Assembly: GCA_020086605.1 (NCBI GenBank)
Contig: JACBWW010000029.1
Span: 2,502,560 to 2,566,559, forward strand
Reading direction: 5' to 3'
Source of the DNA: Lanius collurio
Taxonomy: Eukaryota > Chordata > Aves > Passeriformes > Laniidae
DNA: 64,000 nucleotides
Part shown: piece by piece, positions 1 to 12,465 of the stretch
Position numbering within the stretch: the stretch's first letter is position 1
Layout of the letters: each line of letters opens with the position of its first letter
Position numbers and translations under genes: made by a program
Notes under the pieces: model-generated
The model's database searches: none
Told to the model about the DNA's origin: nothing
Seen by the model: only the letters and a program-made list of their open reading frames with translations

Positions 1-2010
1 TGATAAACTCAAGGAGAAGCTGCCCTTTCAAGCCTCTGGAAGACTAAATACCAAGCCAAGATGTGATACTGCAAGGCCATGATAAGAAAGGGACTAAATC
101 AAGAGTGCTGATTGCGCGGGAGGAATAAAGGGAGAGAGGGAGCCCCGTGTGCACCTTTTATATAAAAATCCTCACAGAGAATCAGGTGGGAGCAACAGCT
201 CTTCCCCATCCTGGCACGAGCACTGCTTGCCATCCCAGATCTGCTGTATTAGCAGGGATGGAAGGAGCCAGCAGGGGGAAATGCCAGGGAAAAGATGCAC
301 TCAATTAAAAATAGAGAGAAAGTCCCCAAAGCTCTGACACGGTTTTGTCAGACAGGACTTGCAACAGATGATTCCTGTGAGGATTTCTCACTCTTGGGAA
401 ACGCTTCGCAGTTTGTCAGCGCCGGGGAACAGGCAGGAAAGGCACAGAGGACAGAACAGGCCCGGGGGAGAGGATGTTAAAAGAGCCACAGCTGAAAAAT
501 CAACATGGAAATTACATTAGAAATGTTTGCTCTCGCTCTTTGCAACCTGGACATTGCGACAGTCGGAGGCAGGAAGTGAAACTGTCTCTCGACAGCCGAT
601 TCCAGGAGCTCAAATCCTGTGGTTCAGCCCTTCTTCCCCTCAAAATTAGGGGGACAGTGCAAGAACCTCCCCCTTCCCCTCAGACAAGGATGCTCTGAGT
701 CTCCTAAGCTCTGTAACCATGTGCTTCCTATAGAAAAAAGGTGCAAGTTCTGCAGTTGCCTTCCCTTAATTCCCGGAGCTGGTACTTTAAGAAACATCCC
801 TCCCACTCACCTGCCCCTTCCCTGCACCTAAAATGTCATGAGTGTTCCAGTCAGCCCACAGGGATTGGCAAAATCTCTGCACAGCAGCGGTTCTGTGATA
901 CCATGGTGATGGTTGCTACCGAAAATCCTTCACTGGGTGGGAGCAGAGCCGTGCCCGAGCAAGCAGCCCCACTGCTGCCTGCTAAATTTAGATTTCCACC
1001 TCTGGATCTTCCCCCTGCCCTGGTTTAGGAGAGCTTGCAGCAATAGCTGCTCGCTGCTGAACGCCCTGGCACGGGGGCCAAATGTGTTGTCAAAAAGCCA
1101 AGGAGCCCCAATCAATATTTCAGTGGCTCTGCTCTCGCTGGGCTCAGGTGAAGCACTGCCAGCTGAAGGCAGGAGCTTTGCCTCCTGCCTGCTCCAGGGT
1201 CCCTCTTCCCCCAGATCTTGCCTCTTGGTTTCCATGGGGCGAACCAGAATTTCCATCTATTAACCACATCAGGATAATCAACACGCACTGACACGGGTCT
1301 GCTCCGTCCCCCAGTTACACCACAGGGCAGTGTTTGATCCCCACAAGAGAACAGCTTTGTACCTCCAACATCCCTCCCTCTCCCTGTAGTAATTTTACTT
1401 TGCCTATTGTGCCACGAGGAAAATGCTGAACTTAAGCAAAATCCACTTTTGTATTATTTTATCCAATGGCGTGGTGACTCGATGACTCCATTTTTGGATC
1501 ACTTCATTCAAGCTGCTTTTCCTCTGCTTCTCTATGCAGATGCTGTCTCCTCTGTCTGGGTAATGACAAGCTTTTAGTGAAAAGTATGTCTGAAAGATGC
1601 CATTATGCTCCATATTCTTTGCAGTGCATCAGGACATCTTGTTACAGCAGCCTTGTTTCTTATTAACACTTGACTTAAGCCATGCAGGCTGCCATGCTGG
1701 GGGAAATGAGGGGGCTGTTATTTATTCTGACCTATTTGTCTATTAGTTGCAATGACTATCTGGGAATGCATGGGAAGAAGAAAGCTTCAGATCTTCCTCT
1801 GCAGACATGTTGGAGCAACTCACTCTTATCAGATCAGCAGAGCTCAGACAGAGATAGGGCTGCTTTGCTCTCAGCTTTTTGCATATCCTAATGAATCTCA
1901 TTTGCTCAGCCCCCAAGGCAGGTCATCAAACGAGTCTGTCCTGCTGCCCAAACCTCAGAGGGAACTGCGGGGTGAGGATGGTAAATCCAGGCTGTGCTCC
2001 GGCCCCAGCT
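1..2010. other. intergenic; no gene seen
   Basis: All reading frames are short (116 codons at most), overlap on both strands and show no domain or codon-bias pattern I recognise. CpG is sparse and no repeat element was identified. Confidence 0.6.
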
Positions 2011-2136
2011 GCTGGAGGGGGTGGGATGGCAGGAGGGAGCAGGGCTGGCACTGCTGGAGGGGGTGGGATGGCAGGAGGGAGCAGGGCTGGCACTGCTGGA
2101 GGGGGTGGGATGGCAGGAGGGAGCAGGGCTGGCACC
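2011..2136. repeat. 42-bp x3 minisatellite, G-rich
   Basis: Three copies of a 42-bp unit start at 2,011, 2,053 and 2,095, identical except for the last base. The + strand is G-rich (GGAGGGGGTGGGATGG, GGAGGGAGCAGGG), so it has G-quadruplex potential. Because 42 is a multiple of three, repeated peptides appear in all open frames; these are artefacts of the repeat. Confidence 0.97.
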
Positions 2137-5100
2137 GTGTCCAAAGGGCAGGCTGGGCACTGGGGCTTCTGGTCAGCTGGGGTGAGTCAGCCAAGGCTGT
2201 GTGTACAGGGAGTTGTGGATACCTGCCCCAGGAGCAGGGATGGGCTTTGTCTGGAGCAGCTGTTTCATTCCTGAAAGCTTTGCTTTAAAGTTTTTTAAGG
2301 AAAAAAGCCTCTTCTTCCCTTACATTTGCTGGTGCTTGCAGGATGTAAAGTATGGTCAGGATGGCAGGTCAGACTTTGGAGGCAGATGGGCGGCTTGGCA
2401 GGATTTGTGTGACCTTCCAGAGCTTGAACAAGCATTCTGTTGCTCTCCTGAACTTCTGTGAGATGTTATCAGTGTCCTCACCTCATGTGCAGCGGGGGAG
2501 GATCGTGCTGAGCACCCACTGTGGGGCCACTCCTTTGGACCTTCTCACCCTTCCTGGTGCTGAGCACAGTTAACCCTCAGGGAGTTACTGTCTGTTGACT
2601 CATCTCAATTTTTCCAGCCCCCTGACATGCTCCAAAAGCACAAAGGTGGTTAAACTCCCCAACTTCATGGTTGCCCATTTTCTGAGAGGCCACCTCCGGG
2701 CACACACGGGCCCTGGGGAAGCCTGTAGTTCATTTTTCAGGGGCCTTGGCTTATATCAAACAGCTCTTGAGCTTGTTTTCTATTTTTAAGCATGTTAAAA
2801 TTGCCTGTGAACCATGGAGCTCGTGGGGCATTTGGGCTCTCTGTGCCAGCTCTGTGCCCAGTCCAAGCCCAGCCAATCAATGTCATGTCCATAGAGAAGG
2901 AGGAAAAAGTCCCATCCTGGAGTCTGTCAGCTTCCTTAACCACTCCAAGCCATTAGTTCTGAAGACTTTTCAACTACCTGCACATCAAATGCATTCTGCC
3001 ATTCTGATTGCTGGTGATAAGCTTCAGACTCATTTTTTATGCTGCTTTCAAAGTTCACAGGCAATATATTGATATCAGAGATATGCCATCCCTTTATTGG
3101 GTACTCTGGGAAATGTCTGAGGACAGAGAGCACCTGAATTCCCCTGTAACTGCAGAGATTTATATACCAGGGTAATGAGAAGGGACACTGAGCAGCAAAG
3201 GGACACCAGAGATGTATAGCTCTGCCTACAGGTTTGGAAGAGGATGACCTTTGCATTCCTGGCTTGTGCTTTGAATAGGTGGGTGAGGAGAAAATAACTG
3301 AGTAGCTGCAACCTGAAAAGGAGCAGTGGAGTCTGAAAGTGAAGCAGACATTTATCAGGTTAGAGGGGAGGTAGCTGAGGGTGAAGTGGTTTGGTGCAGC
3401 TTCTGGGACTGACTTTCATGTGAACAGGGAATGAGTAGGGGATGTTTCAGGCTTGGCCTTCAGTTCTGGCCACCTTGAGGACCCTCAGGGTGTGCTGTGA
3501 AATTCCAGCAGCGACCGCAGGCTTGAAGCATGCTAGAGGTGAGATGGGGTGAGGCACTTTGGGGAATTTGACAGCAGATTGAGTTATTTGTCTCAACACA
3601 GCTCCTTCCACTCTCCTGATTGTTTTGAGCTTTCAGGTTTGAATCTGGAAGCACTATCTCGGCTACATCACTTGCCTTTGTAATGAACTTTCCAGGTGAA
3701 TGCACGTCCAGGAGAGAGCAGAACTCCTTGTGCATTATAGAGCATTTGTTATAGTGCAGCACAAGCACTACCCACAGCCTGGAAACCAGAGTCAGCAGAG
3801 TGTGAATGATGCCAGGGAGAAGCATTAAAGCAAATTCTGCTACAAGGGGAAGCTGTTGAACCCGAGATACTTCTTTTCTGTGATATTTAAACATGAAACA
3901 CGGTATATAGGGGAGGACACTGGACCTTGCTGCAACTTGCCAAAGCTTTTAAATGGGTTAACAGGTTTCAAACTGGACTCCAGCTATGGCTGCATTGCTG
4001 GTATTGCCAGTGCACCCATCCATTGGCATTTGTGCCAGGGACATCCTGTGTGGGGTCTGTCCTGTGCCCTTATGCAGACCCCTATTTGAACTTCATTTTA
4101 AAATGCCTGAGGAGTCCCTTAAATGCCACTTCTGGTCTTCCCACAGCAGCTCTGTGCCTGGGTAGAAGATGCCACAAAATATATCAGTAGATAAGGGTAT
4201 AATTGAGCTCCCTAAGCTGCTTTCTGAGTGGTAAATAGTCTCTGAAAAGCCTGTGTGTAATAAGACATCTGGGGCTTACTCATCTGGGGTCTTGCACGGG
4301 CCCTTTTGTACTCTTGTTCCTTTTTGGGGTGACAAAGCAGGAGTCATCCGTGCTCCTTTAATGCAAACCCTGGTGCAGATGTAGGAGCAGCACGCAGGGC
4401 AGGAGACAGACCCAGATAATATTCAGAGAGGGAGGCACAGCCGAGCGTGTGCTGCAGCCTCCACCCGCAGGTAGCAACCCCTCGGCACAATTAGCGACTG
4501 CTGCCTTTGTCACCGAGCAGATGATGTGGCCATGCATGATTTATGCAGCACAGAGGCGGCTTTGCCTGTGCTGGGAGGTGACGTTGGTGGCTCTTTATGT
4601 GCCTCAATAGCACAAGGCAGGAGTTTCTTAAGGGGGTTTTTCACCTCCTGCCTGCAGGTGCCTCTAGAAATGATCCTGGCCACTCTGAGCTCTCTCCGGG
4701 GGTTTCTCCACACAAATGAGGGTGAGGAGGCAGCCAGGGGCTCTTCAGCCTCCATCCTGCCGCTTCCAGGTGCATTTATTCCTTCTTTCCCACTAGAGGG
4801 ATTTGCCTCTGGGCTGTGGCTTGGCTGCGTCTCCTCAGCATCCCCAGCCCTGGCTACCACACAGTGCCCGTGCAAAGGGCCAGTCCTTCTCCAGGGCTCC
4901 TCATTTAAACCTCCTCCCGTCCTCCCAGGTGTCCAGCATGTCTGAATTCTGTGCAACAGCAGTGGCATTTCAACAGGAACTGTAGCAGATCAGTGCAGGC
5001 AGAGCTCACCTTGCAGTTGAGGAAACATCCTCTTTCCCAGGGTGAATACCACAGAAGTGTGGACAGCCTTGCCCTCTCCAGCAGTACCCTTTGTGATCAG

Positions 5101-8100
5101 TTTTCCAGCTCTGTGGGTCTTGGGTATCCTGGAGAAAACGGGCAACACCAGGAGAGAAAACATAAAGGGGAGGAGTGGGTGATGTAACAGAGCTTTTGTC
5201 TCTCTTACATCCACGTATGGATTGCTATTCAGAGGGTAGCCCAAGGAATAATGTCTTGGGCTCATGGTTAGGGAATCCTGTGGTTTATAAATGATGAGAA
5301 TGTTTAAAATACACTCGGGTTATCCTGGCAGAGGTGAACTGGAAGCACTCAGACACACAGAGGGTACACCTGGGGCAGGTACAGCTTAAAATGCTCAGTG
5401 AGGAGGGGCCAGGCACTGTCACATCACAGCAGGGAATAGGGTGAGAGACCCCAAAACACTGGGATTGATCTGGTGGGGTGCTGAGTGCCTTGACATGGAG
5501 AGGGTTTGGGGGAGCTGAGCCTGGCTGGGATGGGCTGAGCTTGGAGCAAAGCAGGAGGGATGCTGGAGACCTGGATGGACACATTCCTGCCTGCCCAGTG
5601 AATGAAAACATTTCCCACATCTCCTCTCCCTGTTTACTGAGATCCCAAAAAGGGTGCTTCACCTCCCTAGCAGCTGCCAGGCTGTCTCCTCCACACTTCT
5701 CCTTGAGGAATTTCACAAATAGATGGCTGAGGGAGGCTGGGATCGTGCCTGCAGAGCCAGCAGTGTTGGGCTTGTTGTCTCTACCTGCAGCTTTTGTCCC
5801 TGTGTGTGTGTTTGGGGAGGTTGCTTTGGTTTGGATGGTGTTTTTTTTTTTTTTTATTTTATGCTGCTTAAAAATAAACTCCAATCTGCTACAAAAGTTG
5901 GCATTTCACTCCCACTGGTTGGGTGCTGACACATTCCTCTAGAAGGGTTCTGAATTCAGGAATCTGGGGTGTAGGAGGCAGGTTTGGATCAGGCAGAAGA
6001 CCCCAGCTTTGGTTTGTGGGTGCTGGAAGGGTGCACCCTGCTCTGCCCAGTTTCACACAGGATGTCCTTGTCCTTTGGGACAGCAGGGACTGCCATGCCA
6101 GGGCTCTGGGGGTTGGCTGAGGGTACCCTGCTGCAGGGATTTGGGGCACACAGTGACTGCTTTTCTACAGGAGCAGGAACTGAACTCAGCCTCCGAATCT
6201 CTGTGAGTGTCAGGTCAGAGCACATTTCCCCAGTTCTGGGAGGTTGGAGCCAAGGGAAAGAGCCCTTGAGCCTGCTGCCTTCATGGGATGGCAGTGAGAA
6301 GCACAGGTTGTCCCATGGGCTGGGGAGGCTGTATTGAAGGCAGGAATAAGTGGATCTGGGCTTGCTCTGATCCCCTTAGTGTGGCTGTCTCTAGAGAGGA
6401 AGCAGTGATGTGAGCTTGTCATGGTAGGTATTTGCAGCCTGTTGAGGGCACAGGTAACCTGTGGGGTGTGTTTGGGTCAGGGCAGGAAACCTGCAGGATC
6501 CCTGCTGGACACTGCAGTATTTCATGAGGGAAAGGCTCCTGGGCAAAATCTTGGCCCTCAGACATCCAAAGCACCCTGCACCCCCCAGCAAGCCAGGTTT
6601 TCAAACCCACTCGATGTCCTGGCCACCCTCTGCCAGCCACAGCAGCACAGCCTGGTGACATTGGGACAGCTGGGCTGGCAGCTGCCAGCTCCTGTTCTCC
6701 TTGGGCTGGAATCTCTAGAAAGGCAGCTTTGGCCAAGCTCAGCACCAATGGCCATGGGCACTGGGGTGGCACCAGCACCCCAAAACCCACCAGTGAGGGG
6801 CACAGGGACAGGAGGGGGCTGGAGGCAGTCAGCTGCTAGAAAGCCACCCTGCCATGGCTCTCAGGAGTGCCCCACAACGCTGCTTGGCACAGGAATGCTG
6901 CTGTCTGAGTGATTTTGTGCAGCTCAGAGGCTGTCACCCCGCACAAGGACCGGGCTTAAACCAGTACCAAGTGAATGTGCTGACAGGGTGAGGGCAACAG
7001 AGGAAATTACTGACTCATATCATGCTCATCTAAGCATTGCTGGGCAGCTCATGGGCCAGTCCTTGTGAGCAAACACCTCGCATCAGGAGGAGACTGGGCT
7101 GGGAATTGTCACACGGAGCACAAAGAGGATTTTGCAGCAGGGAGAGGTGCTGTGTTCACAGCTACAAAACACAAACTCTTCCATCTGTCTTGAAGAGGGG
7201 AGCTAAATGTGCACAAAAACAACAAAAGGCTCCTCTGTGCCATCCTACCTCGATGCAGATTGGGGCCTGAGAAGCCAGCCTGCTCCCCTGACACATTCCA
7301 TACGTGGCCCTGGGAAGGAGTGCCAGCCACGGGGACAATAAATGCCAAATGTCACGGTGCTCCCGAGATGGAGACACTTGCCCAATGGAAACTGGCCTGG
7401 AGCCAAGCCCATTTAGCATAAGCCATCAAACAGCCATGAATTAATTGTAATCTTTGACAGGTGCACCAGGAATGCTTTTGGAGAGGCTGCTGTTTGCCCT
7501 GGGTGCATCTGGAGATCTGTGCCCACAGCGACAGCAGGGAAATGTTGTCACACACTGTGCAAAGCCACCAAACAAACAGAGGTTTCTAGGAAGTGACTTG
7601 CATGCCTGAATGGCCTTTGAGCAAGGCATTTGTGGTGCTTCTGAATCTACATTTACATACAATTCCCACTTCTAGAGCCCCCATCCTTCACTGGGCTGCA
7701 CCTCAGCCACCATCACTGGCATCTTGCTGAGGGAACTGAGCAAAGTGACTTCAGGTGACATAGGGAGCCAAGGATAAACCCAGCCCCAGTGCCCAGATGG
7801 GAGCTTTAACCACAAAACTCCTTCCTGCAGCACTAAAATTCTCTGTCCTTTCAGGCAGGATTTATGAATGGCACACAGAGGAATTGTAAACCCCAGTGGC
7901 AGCAAGATGCAGGAGGTTTGAGTTAATACTGTTGCTGTACATGTCCAAGCAAGTGTCTGCACATTGTGTTTTTGTTCTTTTAGTCATTTACAGTGTTCTT
8001 TTATACCCAGCTGCTCCTGGAGAGGTGTTCAGTGATGAATTTGAAGGCCTCGTGCCTGTGCACAGGCTGTTGATCAACTTTTGCAGGCAGATCTGAGCTG

Positions 8101-8479
8101 AGCAGGTTCAGTGCTTGATGGGAAACCGTGAGGATATCACTGCTGGCCAGTCAGAGGATATTCCCCTACAGTGAGCAGTGTTTGCATGGCCCTACTGGGA
8201 AAATACTGACAGTGACTGATGGAAAGGGATGTGTGAGTCTGGTGATGGTGGCCCAGCTGCCACATCCAGTGTGTTTGCACTGCAGAGGTTCCTGAACGCA
8301 GCAGGGCTGGAGTGTGACAGCCTGGGCACCAGGGGCTGCCACTGCACACAGCACAAAGAGCCTTCCTAGCCCAGACCCCACTGCAGGCACAGCTCAGCCA
8401 AGGAATAGTCGTGGGCAGAGTGAAAGGATGCTGGGATTATGCAGGAGCTGAAGTGGAGCCATTGGGAAGAGCATCTCCA
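2137..8479. other. intergenic; no gene seen
   Basis: The longest frames (3,460-3,894 minus, 144 codons; 5,285-5,884 minus, 199 codons; 6,421-6,912 plus, 163 codons) have low-information Ser/Pro/Leu-rich translations with no recognisable domain. The 199-codon frame begins in an A-rich tract (T run at 5,841-5,857 on the + strand). No transposon was recognised. Confidence 0.55.
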
Positions 8480-9044
8480 GCAGGTCAGGGGTTATCCTGC
8501 CCCTCTGCCCAGCCTGGGGGCACCTCTGGGTGCCGTGTCCAGCTCTGGCTCCTCAGCACAGCAGGGCAGGGAGCTCCTGGAGCAGGACCAGAGGAGGCTG
8601 CAGAGCTGAGGAAGGGCCTGGAGCATCTCAGTGCCCAGGCCAGGCTGAGGGAGCTGGGGCTGCTCAGCCTCCAGAGGAGCCCCAGCTGAGAGGGGTCCTC
8701 AGCCCTGGGGGTCCCTGGGTGTCCCTGGGGGTCCCTGGGGGTCCCTGGGGGTCCCTGGCTGCAGGGAGGGCTCCGGGCAGGGCTCTGCTCCAGGGCCCAG
8801 CAATGGCACCAGAGCCACGGGCAGGGCCTGAGCCCGGCCATTGCCCTGCCCAGGAGGAGGCAGAACTGCTGCCCTGGGCAGTGCCCAGAGAGGCTCTGGG
8901 GTCTCCTCCCTGGGGATATCCCAGAGCTGCCTGGACACATCCTGTGCCCTGTGCTCTGGGATGGCCCTGCTGGAGCAGGGAGGTGGCACCAGGGACCCTC
9001 CGTGGTCCCCCCAGCCTGACCCATCCTGAAATTCTGTGTGATTT
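8480..9044 (+). mobile_element. CR1 LINE fragment (end of ORF2 region plus 3' UTR)
   Basis: This is the longest CR1 copy here. It runs from TTATCCTGCCCCTCTGCCC through GTGTCCAGCTCTGGCTCCTC, CAGAGGAGGCTGCAGAGC, GGGCCTGGAGCATCTCAG and TGAGGGAGCTGGGGCTGCTC, then GTGCCCAGAGAGGCTCTGGG, GGGGATATCCCAGAGCTGCC and CTGGACACATCCTGTGCCC, ending ATTCTGTGTGATT. These correspond in order to the CR1 region encoding the end of the reverse-transcriptase ORF and the 3' UTR. It contains an internal 10-bp tandem expansion. No intact CR1 reading frame is present. Confidence 0.85.
8704..8758. repeat. 10-bp minisatellite inside the CR1 copy
   Basis: About five copies of the 10-mer GTCCCTGGGG, with one variant (GTCCCTGGGT). 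It lies between the two recognisable CR1 halves and is not part of CR1, so it arose by local expansion after insertion or within this subfamily. Confidence 0.9.
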
Positions 9045-12000
9045 GGGGAAGCTGATGCTGCCCTTTAAGGGCGTTCAGTCCCCAAAGCCACTTCAGGGCT
9101 GCTTCCTCAGAGCCAGGAGGAAAACAGGAGGCTCTGTAGGATTTTCCTCGGAGCAGAGACACCTGCTCTGGGACTGCAAGGGGGGCACACACTGGGAAGA
9201 GCTGAGAAGGAGAAGGAAACTGCAGCAGTGACTGCCAGCACATGGAATTACTGCTCAGCTGCAGACTAAACAGCATCCAGAGACTGCCAGAGAAAAAGAA
9301 GGCTTGTCAACAGCTCTGCCACCGGATCCCCAGCCTTAAGTAGAGGAAACTGAAGCCCTATTTCCACTGGGCTCAGACTGATGACTGGAAAAATGTTTCT
9401 CTGTTTACAGGAATCTGAAACCTTGTAATTCTCCTCTGCTCACGCTCCCCCTGGCCCTCTCTCTCCCCAGCAGCCAATGGCCAGTGGGCACATTGGGAAA
9501 GGAGGGTTCATTCCAACTCGAAACCTCTGTAATTTAATAAGAAAAACAGCTTGGGAACAATAGGAACCACAGCAGCAAGATAAACAAAATATTTTAAAAG
9601 TCCAGGGCTAGAAAAGCTTGGACAAAGTGCCCTGAAATCAGAGATGCTGGGGTGCCCTGGGACAAGAGGACAAGCACAAGGACAAGCACCTGACCCCAGC
9701 AGGGGCTGGGGAGGGAAGCAGCACCTGGAGGGCAGAGCAGAGCTGGGTGTTCCCCTGCAGCTCTCTTAGATTCCAGTGCCAGGATCTCCTGATCCTGAAA
9801 TTCTGTTCATTTAAAGTCTGGGACATGAGCACTGTGTGGCTGCTCCCGAAATGTAGAGTCCTGCTGGAACAAGGCAGGGAAAAGTTCAGGTATTTTTAGA
9901 AGAAAATTCATCTGAAATGCAGTCTGTATTCAAGAAAAATCCTGATACTGCATTGAAAAATAGGCCTCTTCTTGCCTTTGCTAATTCATTTCCCAGGTCA
10001 CTGCTGATTTTCTTGGGATGGGCTTTTGCCTTCTTTCTCAATTCTTTAGTTTTATTTCCAGGGAGGTTGTTGTATCTCCACTCTGACTAGAGGAAAGTTT
10101 CTAAAATTGCCTTATCAATCAGAGGAACAGCTTGTCCTTCTGTTTCAGTGTTCCTGGGGTAGAACAGAAATTATCAGGAAAACAGGAGGAGGATGTTTGG
10201 AGAGGCTTTCTCCAAGTCCCTCTTGGAATTGCTGTACATTAATTCACTTAGCTTTGAGTTCAGGTAAAGCAGGAGCTGGATTCCAAATTTGGATGCAGGA
10301 ATTTGCTCTAAACAAGCAAAAAATCCTGGTGACCCCTGCCCAAAACTCCTGGGCTGTTCCAGGCACTCGTGTGAGCACCAGCAGACAGCCCCCAGCACAG
10401 AAACCACGCTCAGAAAGCTGCACGTTGCTGCACCTGTTCCTTCCTTATGTTTTGCCCCTTTTTGGAATCCTACTGTGAATTGTTTTGTAGGTTAATGCTG
10501 AGAGATTCAGCTGTGTTAACTCCTTGTTACCTGTGTGAGCTTGAACTGTGAGAGGCCCCAGCAATTTTAGCACCCAAAGGTCACGGTGGGAATGGGAAGG
10601 ACTGAAGGCTCAGGCAGCTCTGTAGGAATTTACCTTCCCCAGAGTTCCTCCTATTTCCAAGCCAGCAGTGTTCAATCCAGAGTATTAATTGGGGGCTGTG
10701 AGTATTTGAACACCAGAGATGCATTATTTACCAGCAGAAAATTCTGGCAGGTCTGAAAATTCCCTGAGATCCTAAGTGAAGCAGGAACCTTTTGAATTAT
10801 TCAGAGCCCAGATAGACAGCAATCATTGCTGCTGTTGTAACAACTTTATTATTTTAAATTATTATTTTCTGCTACTCTCTTGTGCACACTCATGCCTTTT
10901 TAATGCCTTCTTTCTTTCCTCCCCCCCACTTACATTCACCAAAGACTTATAAACTTTCACAGGTGTGAGTTTTGCCTGATTTCACACCCCCTCACCCCCC
11001 ATTCTGTCACTTTGCTCCTGGGGGGGTAATTGGTTTTTGTGAAATATTTTATTGCCACCTGACTTGAGCAATTCCTCATGGCTGATGTGGGCAAAGTACC
11101 AAGAAAAGCCAAGGCCCTGCCTTTCCAGAGGGGCTGAGCTTCCCCCAGAGGAAGGAGCTGCCCCTTTTCAACTCAGTTTTGTATTCTGAGGCCCAAGTTT
11201 CCTTCTGAGGGATTTTTTTCTTTCTTCTTCCCCTTTAAATCTTGTAAATAGGCTCTTCTGCTTCTCGGGTAATTACAGTTATTTTTGGAGCAGCGAATTC
11301 TCGTTAAGGCAGAAAGTATTTACAGCAAAAGGCAGCAAGTGCAGGTGGAGAATTCCTGCACGAGAGGGGCCGTGGTGTGGGGAGGTCCTGCTGCACCCCC
11401 TGGCACACGGGGAGCCACCTGAGCTGTCCCCTGCCAGGTGGGACGAGTGGCTCCTGCGAGCAGGGAGCTGCCAGAGAGCCACAGAGCCAGAGAGCCACTG
11501 TCCTGCCTGCTGTGACCTCTGCCCCAAGGAAAGTCAGTGCAGGAGGGCAGGGAGTGCCCAGGGGCACCTCGGGCAATGTGCAATCTGTGTCAGCTTGTCT
11601 GGGGTTCTCCTGGTGCCAAGGGAGCAGAGCTCCCAGGAGCTGAGAGCCAGCGGGTCCCAGAGCAGGTGAAAAGGCCAAATAGGTGACTTGGGGCTCTCTC
11701 CAAAGAATTGGGATCTCTTTATCCCTCCTAAAAGCCTGAACTCCCTTCCCAGCCCCTCTATAGAAACAGATTTGCTCTGGTCCTCCCTTTGTGCAGAAAT
11801 ATCCCTCCATAATCTCTCCCCTCCGTTCTTCCTGGCTTTTAAAAAGTGAATTTGCCAGTGGGAAGCTGTTGTGATAGCCTGTAGACTGGACTCCTGAAAG
11901 AAAAAACAAAAAAACCCTGTTGTCATTAGAGAAGAGCTGAGGGAGCACTGTTTGGATTGGGTTGGATCAGTCTGGGTGATAGGATTCAGCACTCAGGGCT

Positions 12001-12186
12001 GGGCTGGGGCTCAGCCTCTTGTTTTGCAGCCATCCAGTCCCATGAGCTGTTCCCCTGAGAATCCAGCTGGGGATACCAGACACCTTATCAGGATTGCCAC
12101 AGCCCCCCGGGAGCTGCTGCATTTTTAGCTGAATCTCTCTGAGAAGTGCTTTAAGATCAGTTCTGCAGCTGAACTTTTTTCCAGAA
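9045..12186. other. intergenic; no gene seen
   Basis: Unique DNA with pyrimidine-rich and AT-rich patches (10,840-10,990) and C runs. A 214-codon minus frame at 11,304-11,948 is not protein-like. No repeat was recognised. Confidence 0.55.
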
Positions 12187-12465
12187 AATCATGGAATAAT
12201 TTAAGTTGGAAGGGACCTCTGGAGGTCACCTTGTCCAACCTCTTGTTCAAAGCAAGGTCGACTTCAAAGTTAGATCAGGTTACTCAGGGCCTTGCCCAGT
12301 GGAGTTCTGAATACCCCAAAGATGGAGATTGAACAGGCTGTGAGCAGTGCAAACACCCTCAGGAATTCTTTCCCTATATCCCATCTGAATTGTCACTGAA
12401 ACTCATGGCCATTGCCTCTCCCCTCTTTTCCCTGTACCTCTGAGAGGAGACAGCTCTGGGATTTT
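12187..12465 (-). mobile_element. CR1 LINE 3' fragment (reverse orientation)
   Basis: It begins on the + strand with ATCATGGAATAATTTAAGTT and GGAAGGGACCTCTGGAGGTC, followed by CACCTTGTCCAACCTCTTG, GGTTACTCAGGGCCTTGCCC and CCAAAGATGGAGATTGAACA, as expected for the complement of a CR1 tail of the CAACCT...TGCTCAAAGC type. It is a different and probably older subfamily than the 17.4-kb copy. The right boundary is approximate. Confidence 0.88.

Noticed and set aside
5841..5890. T run followed by TTTTATG, read on the minus strand as a poly(A) tail of a processed pseudogene
   Set aside because: No recognisable gene body lies upstream on the minus strand, and no flanking target duplication was seen.
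8485..9276. A 263-codon minus-strand ORF and a 233-codon plus-strand ORF
   Set aside because: Both lie over a CR1 fragment with an internal 10-bp array, and neither follows the CR1 reverse-transcriptase frame intact.
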